DNA of 64,000 nucleotides, taken from positions 556,941 through 620,940 of the forward strand of contig MU405213.1 of NCBI GenBank assembly GCA_022836615.1, given 5' to 3'. The DNA comes from Annulohypoxylon bovei var. microspora. Its lineage: Eukaryota; Ascomycota; Sordariomycetes; Xylariales; Hypoxylaceae. The notes below the pieces were generated by a model that worked only from the letters and a program-made list of their open reading frames with translations, did not search any database and was not told the DNA's origin. Below are positions 32,890 to 44,479 of this stretch, piece after piece (positions within the stretch are counted from its first letter, which is position 1; every line of letters starts with the position of its first letter). Both the position numbers and the translations under genes were made by a program.

Positions 32890-35800
32890 CTATTGCAATA
32901 ACAGGGCATCTTCATCGAGCCGTCCGAACAAATTCTCAATCTCCTCCTCTACAACCTTCAGCTCCTTCGCCAGCTGGCCGGTGACTAGGGCGTACGCGTA
33001 TAGAAGCGCGTAGTCCGGCTCTTCTACCACGACGTTGCCCAACTTCAACCTCGGAGCCTTAGCTTTACCGGCGTCTGCCTCGGCGTTTGCGTCCACGTCC
33101 GCATTTCCGTTCGCGGGGGTCTTGCCACCGTTTTCAGTCCCTTCGTCGTGGTGATTGTGACTGTGCTCCTTTCTGAAGCGGAAGATCTTGCCGAGGAGCT
33201 TATCCCGAATGACCATAACACTAGGGATGGCGTCTGTGAGCGGGTACTCGAGCATGACGCTTGACGCGAGCACCTGGAACACGTGACAGATGCGGGCACA
33301 CAGCTGCGCCCTCTCCTCTGCCGTGTAGTACAGCAATGCCTTCTCGCCCGCGCTAAGCCGGCCGTGCTTCTGCGTTACCAGACTCATAGCGTGGAACGCA
33401 TCAAGTACACGCTGCGTTGACGCCATGACGCGCCCGTATTCTTGGAAGGGGAATGGCCCGCGAAGTTCGTACTCGTTGTTCGCGGACACACGAAGAGTCT
33501 GCAGCTGTGTTGCGTACCGCTGCATTGCGGCTTGTTCGCCCATCTTCATGTAGCTTGTAGCAGTTGTTTCGTTACGGAGGAGAACAGCCAGCGGGCCTCG
33601 CTTCCATACGAGGCCCATCTGAAGGTATAGAACGGCCAAGCCCTCCTTGAACTTCTGGCGGGCCGGCATAGGCCAGATGAGACGGCAAATTATAAGACCC
33701 CAGACAATACCCACAGAAACGGCAACAACTCTGTGATAAGCGATAGATCCGATGATAGGATGGATGCCGCCCTCATCATCATCGTCGTCGTCGACTTGCT
33801 GGGTGAGGGAGTACGCGTATAATGAAGATACGTTGTAGCTTAGCAATATGAAGCGACCGAATGCCGCATTACCGCGATCAACCATGATGTAAAACGCGCC
33901 AAAAGCGACGGCCCAGCCCAGGAAGGCGAGCGCGACGGCATTACCATCAGATATCCACCAGTTGACTAGGACAAAGGCAGCACCCATAATGGTACCTGTG
34001 AAACGAGCCATACCAGTAGCGTTGGCAGCACCGACCGTCATTGAACATACAATCATGAAAGACAATAGACCCCATTCCCCTCGCCAGTGGGCGTACACGG
34101 GCCGCGTCTGAGGGATAAAAGCAAACATAGCATACAAAGTAGCGCCAATGCCAACTTTAAGACCGAAACGGACTGTGATAGGGGTTAGTAGAAGTTACCT
34201 AAAGACGAAGACCATGTAACATCGACTTACTGTCATCCCTCGCGAGGAAACTAAAGAACTTTAAGAGGCCCCGAGAGGTAGCTCGAACAACATGGTCCCA
34301 TATACTCTCGCCTTGCGGTGCCGTATCCCAGCTAAAGGTACCACGCCGATTCTTCATAGCATCAGGAATGCCCTTCGGCAGCTTAGACTGCCTTAATCGT
34401 CTAACCGGTTTGAGCAGAGACAATTGCTCTATATCGTTGTTCTTCTTTTTTGACGAGAACTTAATATGTTTCCAAAACATTACCCAGCCCCAAGTCCGTT
34501 TGTTTTGTTCTGTGGCGTCCCTTAAGTCATCTAGCGTATCAAGGTAAATCTGCATCTCATCCGCAAAATTGAGAAGGCTGAATGAGAAGTGCCCACAAGC
34601 TGCGGCGACTTCCTCGAAATCCGCCTGAACAGACTCAGATCTGGTCCTGCCTAACTCGATAGTCTTATAGATTTCTTCGAGGGCATTGCCTCTTGCTTGG
34701 TTATACAGACTAGTCGCATCTCCGAGACTCTGCTTGAAGTGTTCATTGATCGTGATCGGCGAGCCCGGGACACCAAACGGTGGCTCTTTAAGCATCTCAG
34801 CCATTGTGTGGACGAGTGATTTCATAGACGGCCCCAGACGGGCAATAAATAATTCGAAGATATCGGACGGCGTCCTCAACGACGAGCCAGATGGAGACAG
34901 CATAGCGAATGGCATTTCTTGCATAGGCGTCGACTCATCTTCTCGGTCACTTCGTTCATCGGGTGCCTCGTCTATAGCGCCAAGGGAGCCAATTCTATTG
35001 CTACCGCTCTTCAAAATCGCAGACAAGGACCGACCAAAAATCGGGGAAAAGGGATTAGTAGTAGGGGAGACGGCCGGGCTGGCGGTAAGGTTTCCGTTAG
35101 ATACTTCCCTGAGGAGCTCAAATTGGGTATTAGCCGCACTTCTCAGTCCACCCAACGACTGGGCAAGGTTCTCCATTGACTTTACTACAGCCTTGTCGTG
35201 CCTATATATTTGTTCCTGCCCTAAGAAATAGTACTCGTACTTCGATTCCCGCGCGTTCTTGTTCATCTGCGTTAGGGTTGAGGTGTACGTAGTAGAGGCC
35301 TTTGTAAAGGCGCTCGAGGTGAAATCCTCTTCAGCACCACTCAAGAATCCACTCGCGATCATAGAAAGCATAGCGCCAAGCGAAGTGGACGCATTTTGCA
35401 TGGATTTTCGTAATGCCAACCTTGCAGAGACCGGCCAGATGAGTAAGTTGACCAACGTCGATACTGTCGTAGCCATAAGTAGAATTTTGAGCGACTGGAT
35501 GATCTTCTGGTTCGTGAAGACACCAGTATGAACCGAGTTTTCCTTTGTCACAATGGTGATGATACCGATGGATGCTATACTGGCACCAACGCTCACCAGA
35601 GGATTGTTCAATTTCTGTTTGACCCATCCCACAAAACCTAAACCGCCTCCGATGAAGATGATGAGAACCAAGGCATACGAGAGTTCTACCATATCTAGCA
35701 CGGAGCCGAAGAGGACCGAAGTAGCCATGGACAATGTTCCGATGAACATGGCATAACACACAGCGACGACAGCTATAGCAACTGCTTCTATCTGCGAGCC

Positions 35801-36411
35801 TGCCGACCTTGCCGGGTGGAAGTAAACAGAGATTGTGGCGACGATATGCTTCCCATCCATCGGACCTAGAAAGGCGGCGGCAGGATGCCAGAAGGTTCCC
35901 ATGCTAGCCAGTAGGTACGCGATAGAGCACTTGATGGTGCCTCGTCCCTTGGGAGAGTTTGACCATGTCCATAGCTTGCCAGCCGTCACCCGAGTATTGT
36001 GCCACGCATTCCGAACCTTGTCCTTCACCGTATTACCCTCGGCGAGAGGGTGCACATCGTCATCGTCGCTGGGACCATCGAGGTGCGGATATCGTAGAGT
36101 AAATTGGCGACGGGTGCGTTCGCCGGTACCAGGTATAACCCAAGTGCCATTCCGTAGCTTCTGTCGTCGGGGGGGCATCGCGTTAGTATATAACAACTTC
36201 ACCGCCCCGACAGGAGACACGTTCTTACAGGTCTAGAAATAGAGGGAAAGGGAGAAAAGCAAAAGGAAAAGAAAGGAATAAAGACAAGTCAGTAAGTCAG
36301 TAAGCAGAATTAGAATTTGCTTACACTCCTCGACGGTGCCCTAGCAGGTCGTGGCAACCACCTCGAAGCTCCACCGCCGGCAGTGTTACTAGTAACGTTA
36401 TCGTTGGTCAT
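32890..36411 (-). CDS. Bre4-like multispanning membrane protein (FUSC/ArAE-type, DUF2421)
   Basis: Exons in transcription order: 36411-36325, 36232-34231, 34172-32890, giving 1,123 residues in frame. The family (yeast Bre4, brefeldin-A sensitivity; distant kin of aromatic-acid exporters) is built as two halves. The first half has a cluster of hydrophobic segments (IKCSIAYLLASMGTFW, ISVYFHP, AVAIAVVAVCYAMFIGTLSM, LSYALVLIIFIGGGLGFVGW, ILLMATTVSTLVNLLIWPVS). A long soluble part with Ser/Pro-rich linker follows. The second half has another cluster (GATLYAMFAFIPQ, LLSFMIVCSMTVGAANATG, GTIMGAAFVLVNWW, ALAFLGWAVAFGAFYIM, VVAVSVGIVWGLIICRLIWP) followed by a cytosolic DUF2421-like region. An Asp run (DDDDDD) lies in a loop. 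The N-terminus is uncertain: see the alternative intron entry. Substrate unknown. Confidence 0.85.
36159..36324 (-). other. Alternative 5' splicing region of the Bre4-like gene
   Basis: Three in-frame solutions exist. An intron 36324-36233 leaves an exon reading TCKNVSPVGAVKLLYTNAMPPRRQ before KLRNGTWVIPG. That same exon contains an internal donor (GTAAGA) and a perfect TACTAAC branch site followed by GACGACAG, so a second intron, or one long intron from 36324 to about 36159, would also keep the frame. A start at the internal MPPRRQ is the third choice. Transcript data would settle it. Confidence 0.45.
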
Positions 36412-37329
36412 AGCTCCGTAGTCGACGGCGGCCCTCTTCTTCTTCCTCTTGCTTCCCGCACGGTGTTCCTAGGACCGTTGCGACATGGTCAGAATTACTA
36501 CCTAGGTGTATATTTATAACAAGTAGGTGGTAAGCCTGATGTAAGAGATAATGGATCTTATTTCGCTATATTGTTATTTGAGGGTCCAAGAAGAGAAAGA
36601 TAGTATGTACCGTAGGTAGGTATGTTGTGTACAGGTACCACGCGTATAACGAGTTTTACAAAGGGTCACCTTGGTCCTTGGCACTTGACGATGTTGGAGT
36701 TATGGAGTTGGTCAAGTGCACCACCCGGCTTGTGGGGCTTTCTATTTTCTAGGTCACATACTGACATACAGGTACCGAAACAGCTCCGCTTCACAGGTAG
36801 CCACCTTCCAATCTTTTAGGGATAGAATTCAGAACAAGCCAATGAAAAAACTGCTTTCTAACCGATTGCGTCATCTCGCATGGTCCTTACCTGCAGTTTA
36901 GTTTAACGGCTGAAGACCCAATTGAAACCCAGCAGCCTAGGCGGAAGCGAGAGCATGGCAGGGGTACCCTAAGTCCCACCGGACCCGTCTTCTCCGAGGT
37001 ATGTACATGATACTCCCATCAGGCATTGGTCACCAATTTCATGTTACATATCGCAAAAGTCGCATTAAACCAAACGAAACAACTTCCACTCGAACTTCCT
37101 AGCATTAGCGATTCGAAGCCAGCGTCATCCCTATAGTTTATCGTGCCTCCAATACTTTCAACTGGCTAGACTCTCTCTTTCTATATCTACCTGCCAACTT
37201 AGCTACCCGACCTGCTACGCCTCCCACTTGTATAGCAGGAGAAGAGGGGAGAAACAGAAGGCAAGGGGAGTATTTTCAAAGAGATACTATAAAAGGGGCA
37301 CGAAGGGGAAATAGACGAAACAAAAAACC
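36412..37329. promoter_or_regulatory. Divergent intergenic region, Bre4-like gene / GC-rich gene
   Basis: This 0.9-kb region should carry both promoters. TAGGTA motifs lie at about 36500 and 36612. A TATAAAA-type element at about 37288 lies some 40 bp upstream of the start codon at 37330. No gene was seen. Confidence 0.45.
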
Positions 37330-38052
37330 ATGGCCAATCTCCCCTCGCAACACCCCTACCTCTCCCTGCACCTCTCCGACCGCGCCCTCACCCCCCTCAT
37401 CACCTCCGCGCGCACGCGGCCGCAGCTCGAAGCCCTGACCTCCCTCTCCCACAACGCCCTCAGCGCGCACGAGTCGGCTCTGCGCCTAGGGCTCGGGTCG
37501 CCGCAGCGCATCGTGGTCGAGCACGCCGGCGCCGGGCCCGTCATGCTGCAGACCTTCCTGCGCGCCGACGCCCGCCCCTCCTCTTCCGCAACCCACGCAA
37601 TCCCCAGCAGGCACAACAACAACAACAACAACCGTCCCTACTCCCCCCGCCTCGACCCCGGCACCTCCGCGGCGCCGACCAACGGCCTCGGCCTCAACGA
37701 CCCCCCGTCCGACCCCAGCACCCCGGTGTCCCCCTCCGCAAGCCCCACCAGCGCCGTAGAGCGGCGTCTGCAACAGCTGCAGCTCCACGGCGGCGGCGGC
37801 GGCGGCGACGACAACGCCCTCGACGCCGACGCAGAAGACGCGAACGCGCCGCCGATGCTAGTGGGGCTGGTAGTTGCGCCCAGCGCAGACGAGGCGCGCG
37901 ACGCGCGGCGGGCGGGAGCGCGGCTGGAGCGCGTTGGGCGGGAGATCCAGATGCGGTGGGCTGAGGCGCAGGTGGCTGCGGACGAAGACGAGGACGGGGA
38001 CGGGCAGGGGGGTACCGCGTCTGGGTCTGGAGTCGGCGATGCTGGGGATTGA
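37330..38052 (+). CDS. Conserved-looking fungal protein of unknown function
   Basis: Single exon, 240 residues, very GC-rich. The start lies in a good context (ACCATGG). An ordered N-terminal part (about 1-80: SQHPYLSLHLSDRALTPLI, then RIVVEHAGAGPVMLQTFL) and an ordered C-terminal part (about 175-215: PPMLVGLVVAPSADEARDA) flank a disordered centre with an Asn run, Pro/Ser stretches and a Gly run. The tail is acidic. Strand-strand-helix order and the cut-in-two arrangement would suit a small roadblock/LC7-like or Ragulator-like fold with a large inserted loop, but this is a guess; I recognise no firm domain. Long minus-strand ORFs over this gene are GC-driven shadows. Confidence 0.65.
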   Translation: MANLPSQHPYLSLHLSDRALTPLITSARTRPQLEALTSLSHNALSAHESALRLGLGSPQRIVVEHAGAGPVMLQTFLRADARPSSSATHAIPSRHNNNNNNRPYSPRLDPGTSAAPTNGLGLNDPPSDPSTPVSPSASPTSAVERRLQQLQLHGGGGGGDDNALDADAEDANAPPMLVGLVVAPSADEARDARRAGARLERVGREIQMRWAEAQVAADEDEDGDGQGGTASGSGVGDAGD

Positions 38053-38680
38053 GGGGGGAGACGGGATGTGGTTATATCCATATACGTGCATAGGCATTCA
38101 AGCAAGAGAAGAGACAACCCCGCCAGGCCCTAAGAGGAATACCCAATATATTCTCTCGGGGAGCCAGCCATTACTATTCGCTACCTAAGTAGTCGAGAGA
38201 CTTTAGGGGCGATAAAAGGGTTATTTGGGTAGTAGAATGTAGGCCGCGTTAGGTTTTGGATTCCGAGCTTCTTGAGTTGGGTTGTATATGGACTATTGAG
38301 TTTTGATATAGTTCGGCTCTGGCTCTCGAGATAGTGGCTTCGGTCAGCCTCTTGCTTCACTATGATGGCGGTAGAGCCGTGGCCGGGGTTTTACGGAGAT
38401 GGCATGACACACCATTCACATCTAAGCCGTCGTAAGATTTCTACTCTACTTTGAACATTTCAAAACAGCAAGCATAATACCGTTTTTAGACATAAAGAGC
38501 TATCATATCTTTAATTAAAGAAAAGTTTCACGATGATTTTATCGTAAAAATTTCACTGCATTGGTTGTTATCTGGTCTCAAACTATTTTGGCTCGCAAGT
38601 CTATATGTCCGCGAACACCATCTGATTCATTGCGCCAGCTAACTGATATTCGTCCCAAAATTCGACATCGCTCCTCTATT
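38053..38680. other. Convergent intergenic region
   Basis: 628 bp between the 3' ends of the GC-rich gene and transketolase; GC falls sharply after 38200. Nothing was recognised. Confidence 0.5.
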
Positions 38681-41142
38681 TTAAATAAGCTGCTGGAATG
38701 CACGGTTGACAGGCGAACGAATGTTGGGAACGCCCCTCCAGAATTCAACGGTAGCCACGGCCCTCTTTGCAATACCCTCAGGGGTAAACTCGAACTTCTA
38801 TTATACTTGTTAGTAAATTAGGCACTCGACAAAAAGAATGTTTACGAAAACTTGCCTTGTAGACGTCCTTATAGGCACCAGAGGCACCAAATCTGTTCAG
38901 GCCAAATTGCTCATGGGTATATCTCTCCCAGCCCATTGTGCTCATGACCTCGACAGACAGGGACGGAATACCGTCAGGGAGAACGCTAAGTCTGTACTCC
39001 TTGGACTGCGAGTCGAAGACCTCGAAGCAAGGAATAGAGACAATGCGCGCCTTAAGGCCGTGCTTCTCTTGGAGGTACTTGACGGCGTCAACGCAAATGC
39101 AGACTTCCGAACCAGTCGAGACGAGAGTGATGTCAGCGCCCTCAACATCGTGTAGGACGTAGCCACCCTTGTTCGCCTTCTCAATGCTCGATCCCTCGAG
39201 TTGAGGTAGGTTCTGTCGCGACAACGCAATGATGCTGGGGGTGTGCTTAGAGGTCAAGGCAATGTAGTAGGCACTGCTAGTCTCGTTACCGTCGGCCGGT
39301 CGCCAGACCATCATGTTAGGCAGAGCACGGAAGTGGGCGAGAGTCTCGATAGGCTGATGGGTAGGGCCATCTTCTCCAAGACCAATGGAGTCGTGGGTGG
39401 CAACCCAGATAACACGGACCTGGGATAGCGAAGACAGACGAACGGCGCCGGCGGCATACGAGACGAAATTTAGGAAAGTACCACCGAAGGGGATAAGAGT
39501 ACCATATCCTGCAATACCGTTCATAATAGCACCCATGCCGTGCTCACGGACACCGTATCGGATGTATCGGCCGGCGTAGTCACCGAGCTTGGTCGATGGT
39601 GGCTGGAAGTCAGTAGCACCCTTCCACCGAGTCAAGTTAGATCCTGTCAAATCAGCAGAACCACCGATGAGCTCGGGAATGATGCCCTCAACCTTGGAGA
39701 GGACAATCTCGGAGAGCTTTCGAGACGCAACGGCAGCATCCTTGGGGGTGTAGACTGGGAGGCTCTTTTCCCAGCCTTCGGGGAGCTTTCCGCTAAGACG
39801 ACGAACGAGGTCGTCGTGCTCGGCCTTATACTTAGTAGCATAGCTTGCGAACAACTTGTTCCACTCTTCTTCAAGGGCGGCACCCTCGGCAGCCTTCTTG
39901 TTGTATAGGTCGTAAACTTCTTGCGGCACGACGAAGGATTGCTCAGGGTTGAAGCCGAACTTCTGCTTGAGCTGCTTGATATCGTCGGCCTTCAGGGGGG
40001 AACCGTGAACACCGTGAGTACCTTGTTGTAGAGAACCAAAACCAATGGTGGTCTTAAGCTTGATTAGGGTAGGCTTGTCCTTGACTTCCTTAGCCTTCTG
40101 GATAGCCTTCTCGATGCTCTCGAGATCGTGGTCACCATCGCTGACGACCTCAACGTGCCAACCGTACGACTCGTACCGCTTGACAACATCCTCAGTGAAG
40201 GCGCAGGCAGTGTCACCATCGATGGTGATCTGGTTGTCATCGTAGATAGCGATGAGGTTACCCAGTTGCAAGTGGCCAGCCAAAGAACTAGCCTCACTGG
40301 AAATTCCCTCCATCAAGCAGCCATCACCCAAGAAGCAGTAGGTGTAGTTGTCGACGATAGGGAAGCCATCCTTGTTGAAGTTGGCGGCTGTTTGGGCCTG
40401 AGCAATAGCAAGACCGACAGCATTGGAGATACCCTGGCCGAGAGGGCCGGTGGTAACTTCGATACCGGGGGTATCATGGGCCTCGGGATGTCCGGGTGTG
40501 ATGCTGTCAACTGTCTATGATAGTTATAAGCTTTGCATGTTACACTCAGGCTCGGAAAGGAGACTCACTCGGAATTTCTTGAGGTCGTCAATGGATAGGG
40601 CATATCCATAAAGGTGGAGAAGAGCATATTGGAGCATGCATCCGTGCCCATTACTGAGACCCTTGCAGTCAGTAATTGGGTTGGGTTGAAAGGGAAGAAC
40701 GTTTTGACTTACGAGAGCACGAATCTATCACGGTTTAACCACTTGGGGTTCTTCGGGTTAAAGTTCATGAATTTGTTGAATAGAACGTGGGCAACCGGTG
40801 CCATACCCCTGTGCCGGTTGGTGTCAATAGCTATTCCTTCAAGAAAAACCAGTATAGGTTTATATGTAAATATTTTTTTAACTCACATGGGCGCGCCAGG
40901 GTGGCCCGAGTTGGATGCGAAGGTGGCATCGACCTAGAGATAGACAATTGTTAGTACAACTCAATTATTGTTGGGGAGACTCGTGATGAGGGCAAAAAAA
41001 ACAGAGCGAGACGAGCTTCGATGAGCTCACGATGGAGGATTGGAGGGGCAGAGCGGGGGCGGGGTTAAAGAAAGAGTCGTCATCTTACAGCAAGAACACG
41101 GATAGTGTTAATGGCGAGCCAATCTTTCTCGGTGTATCCCAT
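38681..41142 (-). CDS. tkl1: Transketolase
   Basis: Thiamine-diphosphate enzyme of the pentose phosphate pathway moving two-carbon units between sugar phosphates. Exons in transcription order: 41142-41089, 40933-40887, 40808-40713, 40653-40569, 40514-38856, 38797-38681, giving 685 residues, the usual length. Signatures: DATFASNSGHPGAPMGMAPV (N-terminal, across an intron), NGHGCMLQYALLH, TGPLGQGISNAVG, the cofactor motif GDGCLMEGISSEA through DDNQITIDG, THGVHGSPL, and RYGVREHGMGAIMNG with the catalytic glutamate. Ends in NRAFQQLI. Start ATG 41142 gives MGYTEKDWLAINTIRVLA, as in other fungal enzymes. The last intron is GC-AG. Short 5' exons (54, 47, 96, 85 nt) contrast with a 1,659-nt main exon. 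Confidence 0.97.
38798..38855 (-). other. GC-AG intron in transketolase
   Basis: The donor is AAG|GCAAGT and the acceptor ATAATAG, with CTAAC 10-15 bases upstream of it. Using GC as donor gives KDVYK joined to KFEFTPEGIAKRA, the expected transketolase C-terminus. The nearest GT donor would break the frame. The extended consensus AG|GCAAGT is the known form for GC donors. Confidence 0.9.
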
Positions 41143-42084
41143 GATTGCGTTTCTGTCAAAATATCTTGGGAAATGAGGTTAAAAAGAGAGTAAATGGAAA
41201 AGTTGTTTGAGGGAAAGAAGGAATTAAGAGTGTGGGAAGACTCGCGGATGGTTAAAATGTTTTGGTCTCTGGACGGCCGGCAGCGGCAACGGGCGTCCTT
41301 GACTAGGTCCTTTTTCATGGAAAGAGGGACCTGACCTGGAGGGTCCCGGGGCTTCTAGCATGATACATGTATGGCCCAGTAAAGTCCGCTGAGGCAAGTA
41401 TTAGTCGGAGACGATCAATCATAGCAAGTGGAGTGGGGGGTCGCCCTGGTCGCTTCCCAGAGAGCTGGGGTGAACTAGGACTCCATAAGTCAAGTGCTAC
41501 TCAGTTGCTATTGACTAGAGCGGTATTATTTCATCATTTCTTCTCAACTCTTATCAAAACCCTCAACAACGAATGCCTGCCATGCCTGCCAAGCTCCAGA
41601 ATTTGGTCCCCAAACACTTTTTTCTTTTCAAATTTCGAAAGTCCCTGAACTAATTTCGCCACTAAGAAGTTTGCCGTCAACATGGTGATACAACATCCCA
41701 TCTATTAGTTACGTCACCTTTTCAACATCCGATGCTTCGTTCGCGATTTTGTTCGAGAGTTATTAAGAACTTCTCGTAGCAGAATCTTAAATTCAGAAAA
41801 GTAACCTTGGAACGCTTCAAATTCTCATGTATGTACTTACGTGTGACCATACCTCTTACTACGCAAGCAAAAGGGGCAACCTTCCCGAGCTCGCCTAGTC
41901 GAAATACATACATATACTTATCAATAAATCCTTCTTAATACTCAACTACACGATAGTTCTAACTTCGATTGCCCTACGACCCCGTGCGAGCCAAATTTAC
42001 TACAATTCGTCGGATAGGTCCAGAAAAAGACTCACCAGCTATCTATGATTAATACCTCGGTATGTACGTATGTATGTATGTATG

Positions 42085-42117
<33 letters not shown>

Positions 42118-43210
42118 CAGGTCGTTTGAGCCTCTGAGGACCAATCTCTATTTTTAGTTGAACATTTTAACATCTTCGTAGGCCATTCTGCCCTATCCTC
42201 AACTCACAATTCCGGTTGTATATATGACTCCGTATCGGACCTGTGATATATTAGGGAGGTATGTATTCATCTACGTACGTGTTAGTATCATCTAAATGTC
42301 AGCGTTTGTCAGCCTTCAACCTCGGGGCTAAGCGTAATCGCATAAAATTAACCCGAAGGGTGCGCCATATTAGACACTCTATCTAAACTCACGAACGCAC
42401 TCCGCTAGCCTACCAAGCAACGTGAGTAAGTGGAGGAAGATCATTCGAGGGTCTCTTCCAGTCCAGGATCCTCACTCCTCCCCTACCAATAGCGGACCAG
42501 GCGGAAAGGCGGAGCATTTGCTTTTCCAGTGACTATGCCAGTTATACATATGTGAAGCATCGTGATCTCTCTCTCCTCTGTCGCTCACCTCCGATGCAAG
42601 TCATGTTGGCCGGCTCAGCCGGGACTATTCTAGCGCCCGGCTTAAAGAGTCTTTCAACCTTCTCTCATGCCATGTGATGCTTATGTAACAAGAAAATTTC
42701 CAAGTTATCTAAAAAGAGACTCTTTTGTACTATAGTTATCTATTGATTAGGTGCCTAGATTTGATGGTGGGTTTCAGAAGCCGTTCTACAAAAAAGCCAC
42801 CGACAATTCACGATATCCTCAAATATATTCAATCCTAAATTTATATATACCTACCTACCTTATATAAACCAATGAGAGATCAATCTGTAGTTACTTGATA
42901 AAACTGAACAAATTTATTCGAATTATTATATTTAAATAAGAAGTAACTAACTATGTGGAATTGATTGATATGATTAGAGAGAGAGAAAATTACTCGAGTG
43001 TATTAAATTGTGGTTTACTAGGTACTTATCCAACCAATTGTCTAAGCCGTTAGATTTTGATCACAGACCTCTTAGACCTCTTCAACCTCCTAATACAAAA
43101 ATCCGAAAAGTCTAAATGCAAGCGAAAGGCTAAGGATATCCGGTAAAGGGAGATTTACGAAACGAAAACTAAATTGTTTACTCCGGTAATAAATACATAT
43201 TATATGTGAC
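41143..43210. promoter_or_regulatory. Divergent intergenic region, transketolase / bmt6
   Basis: 2.07 kb between two divergent genes, including both promoters. It contains a GTAT microsatellite at 42061-42114 and TACCTACC motifs near 42850. Short ORFs show no domain. No other element was recognised. Confidence 0.5.
42061..42114. repeat. GTAT tetranucleotide microsatellite
   Basis: Roughly thirteen tandem TATG/GTAT units, perfect except for one TACG near the left end. It is intergenic and likely length-variable between strains. Confidence 0.95.
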
Positions 43211-44404
43211 ATGGTTAAAAAAGGACCCGGGTCAAAATCTTCCAAGTCGCCGCCTCGCGTCTCGGCATCCGCCTCCAAGTCAGCGGAAGGGTCGGCTTCA
43301 GGGGTAGCTGAGCAGCAGGCGGCGGCAGCGGCGGAGGCCCATTCACCAGAAAAAACCAAAGCCCAACAGAGACTACTCAATATCTTTAGCGACACATTCA
43401 GGGAAGTGTTCAGTGATGATGAATTCAGCGTCATCTTACAGAAGGTGAAGCAAGCGCTGTTCAACCGGGATTTCGAAGCTGCATTTGGCAGCGAACAGTT
43501 CCTCGAGGTGTACGCAGCGAGATGGAGCCCCAGTCGTGCGCTATGCTATGGCGAGATACTGAGCCAGATTACTGAGGACTTGGAGCCGTTGTTACTCACC
43601 GCTGATGTCACTGATAGCAAGAGTGACAGCGACATCCCGTTCGAAGATGAAGTCGAGATGGGGCGGTTCTCCCCAACGGTCGACTTAGGAAAGGAAGAGT
43701 GGGAGACGAAGCACGGTACTACTTTTAGAATGCTTGCCATCGGAGGCGGTGCTGCCGAGGTCGTGGCTTTCGGGGACTATCTCCGTAGCGCAGGCTCTAG
43801 TATCGTTGGGGACCTTACACTCCTAGATACTGGACCGTGGGCTGAAGTAGTACGCAAACTTCACTTCAGCCTCACGACTCCGCCATCGCTGTCCAAGTAC
43901 GCGAGCGCCGCGGCCAAGGCAACTAACGCGGCTCTCGTCGAACCAGCAACACGTCTGCGATCGACTTTCGTCCAACAAGACGTGCTCCAACTCGATGACA
44001 CGGGCCTATCGAAACTCCTAGGGCAGGCACCGTTGCTACTTACGTTGCTATTCACGCTAAACGAACTCTACACATCCGGGGGCATAAAGCTGACCACAGC
44101 ATTCCTTCGAAATATAAGCACTTCTATCCCGGTCAACTCGTTACTCCTGGTCGTCGACAGCCCTGGGAGTTACTCGGAGGCGGCCGTGGGCAAGGAGGCC
44201 AAAAGATACCCGATGCAGTGGCTACTAGATCACACCCTACTCCAGGCCGATAAACTTCCGCCCGAAGGTTGCAGATGGGAGAAGCTGAAATCACACGACT
44301 CGATCTGGTTCCGGCTTGCCGACGGACTGCGGTATCCTATTGATCTACAAGATATGCGCTACCAGATACACCTGTACCGCGCTATCTCTGGGCCATCTAG
44401 CTGA
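43211..44404 (+). CDS. bmt6: 25S rRNA (uridine-N3) methyltransferase, Bmt6-like
   Basis: Single exon, 397 residues. Yeast Bmt6 methylates a uridine of 25S rRNA (m3U2843) in the nucleolus. A basic, Ala/Ser-rich N-terminus (SKSSKSPPRVSASASKS) precedes the conserved part starting at about residue 50 (QRLLNIFSDTFREVFSDD). Then come FEAAFGSEQFLEVYAARWSP, SRALCYGEIL, a glycine motif MLAIGGGAAEVVAFGDYL that should bind S-adenosylmethionine, LTLLDTGPWAEVV, a strand NSLLLVVDSPGSYSE, and YPMQWLLDHTLL near the C-terminus. The stop lies 75 bp from the stop of the opposing Sac-domain gene. Confidence 0.85.
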   Translation: MVKKGPGSKSSKSPPRVSASASKSAEGSASGVAEQQAAAAAEAHSPEKTKAQQRLLNIFSDTFREVFSDDEFSVILQKVKQALFNRDFEAAFGSEQFLEVYAARWSPSRALCYGEILSQITEDLEPLLLTADVTDSKSDSDIPFEDEVEMGRFSPTVDLGKEEWETKHGTTFRMLAIGGGAAEVVAFGDYLRSAGSSIVGDLTLLDTGPWAEVVRKLHFSLTTPPSLSKYASAAAKATNAALVEPATRLRSTFVQQDVLQLDDTGLSKLLGQAPLLLTLLFTLNELYTSGGIKLTTAFLRNISTSIPVNSLLLVVDSPGSYSEAAVGKEAKRYPMQWLLDHTLLQADKLPPEGCRWEKLKSHDSIWFRLADGLRYPIDLQDMRYQIHLYRAISGPSS

Positions 44405-44479
44405 AGTAATTTGACGTCTACCAGAACCTTAGGTTACCTAAATATGTACACATCATATTGAGCAGCTATGAAGATCCAT

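Noticed and set aside
34686..35231. 181-residue plus-strand ORF inside the Bre4-like gene
   Set aside because: Antisense shadow of a conserved exon; no promoter or splice context.
37638..38117. 159-residue minus-strand ORF over the GC-rich unknown gene
   Set aside because: Low-complexity Ser/Pro/Ala content from GC-rich antisense; the plus-strand ORF has the better start context and ordered segments.
42061..42114. Possible CRISPR-like array
   Set aside because: Simple tetranucleotide microsatellite without spacers, in a eukaryotic genome.
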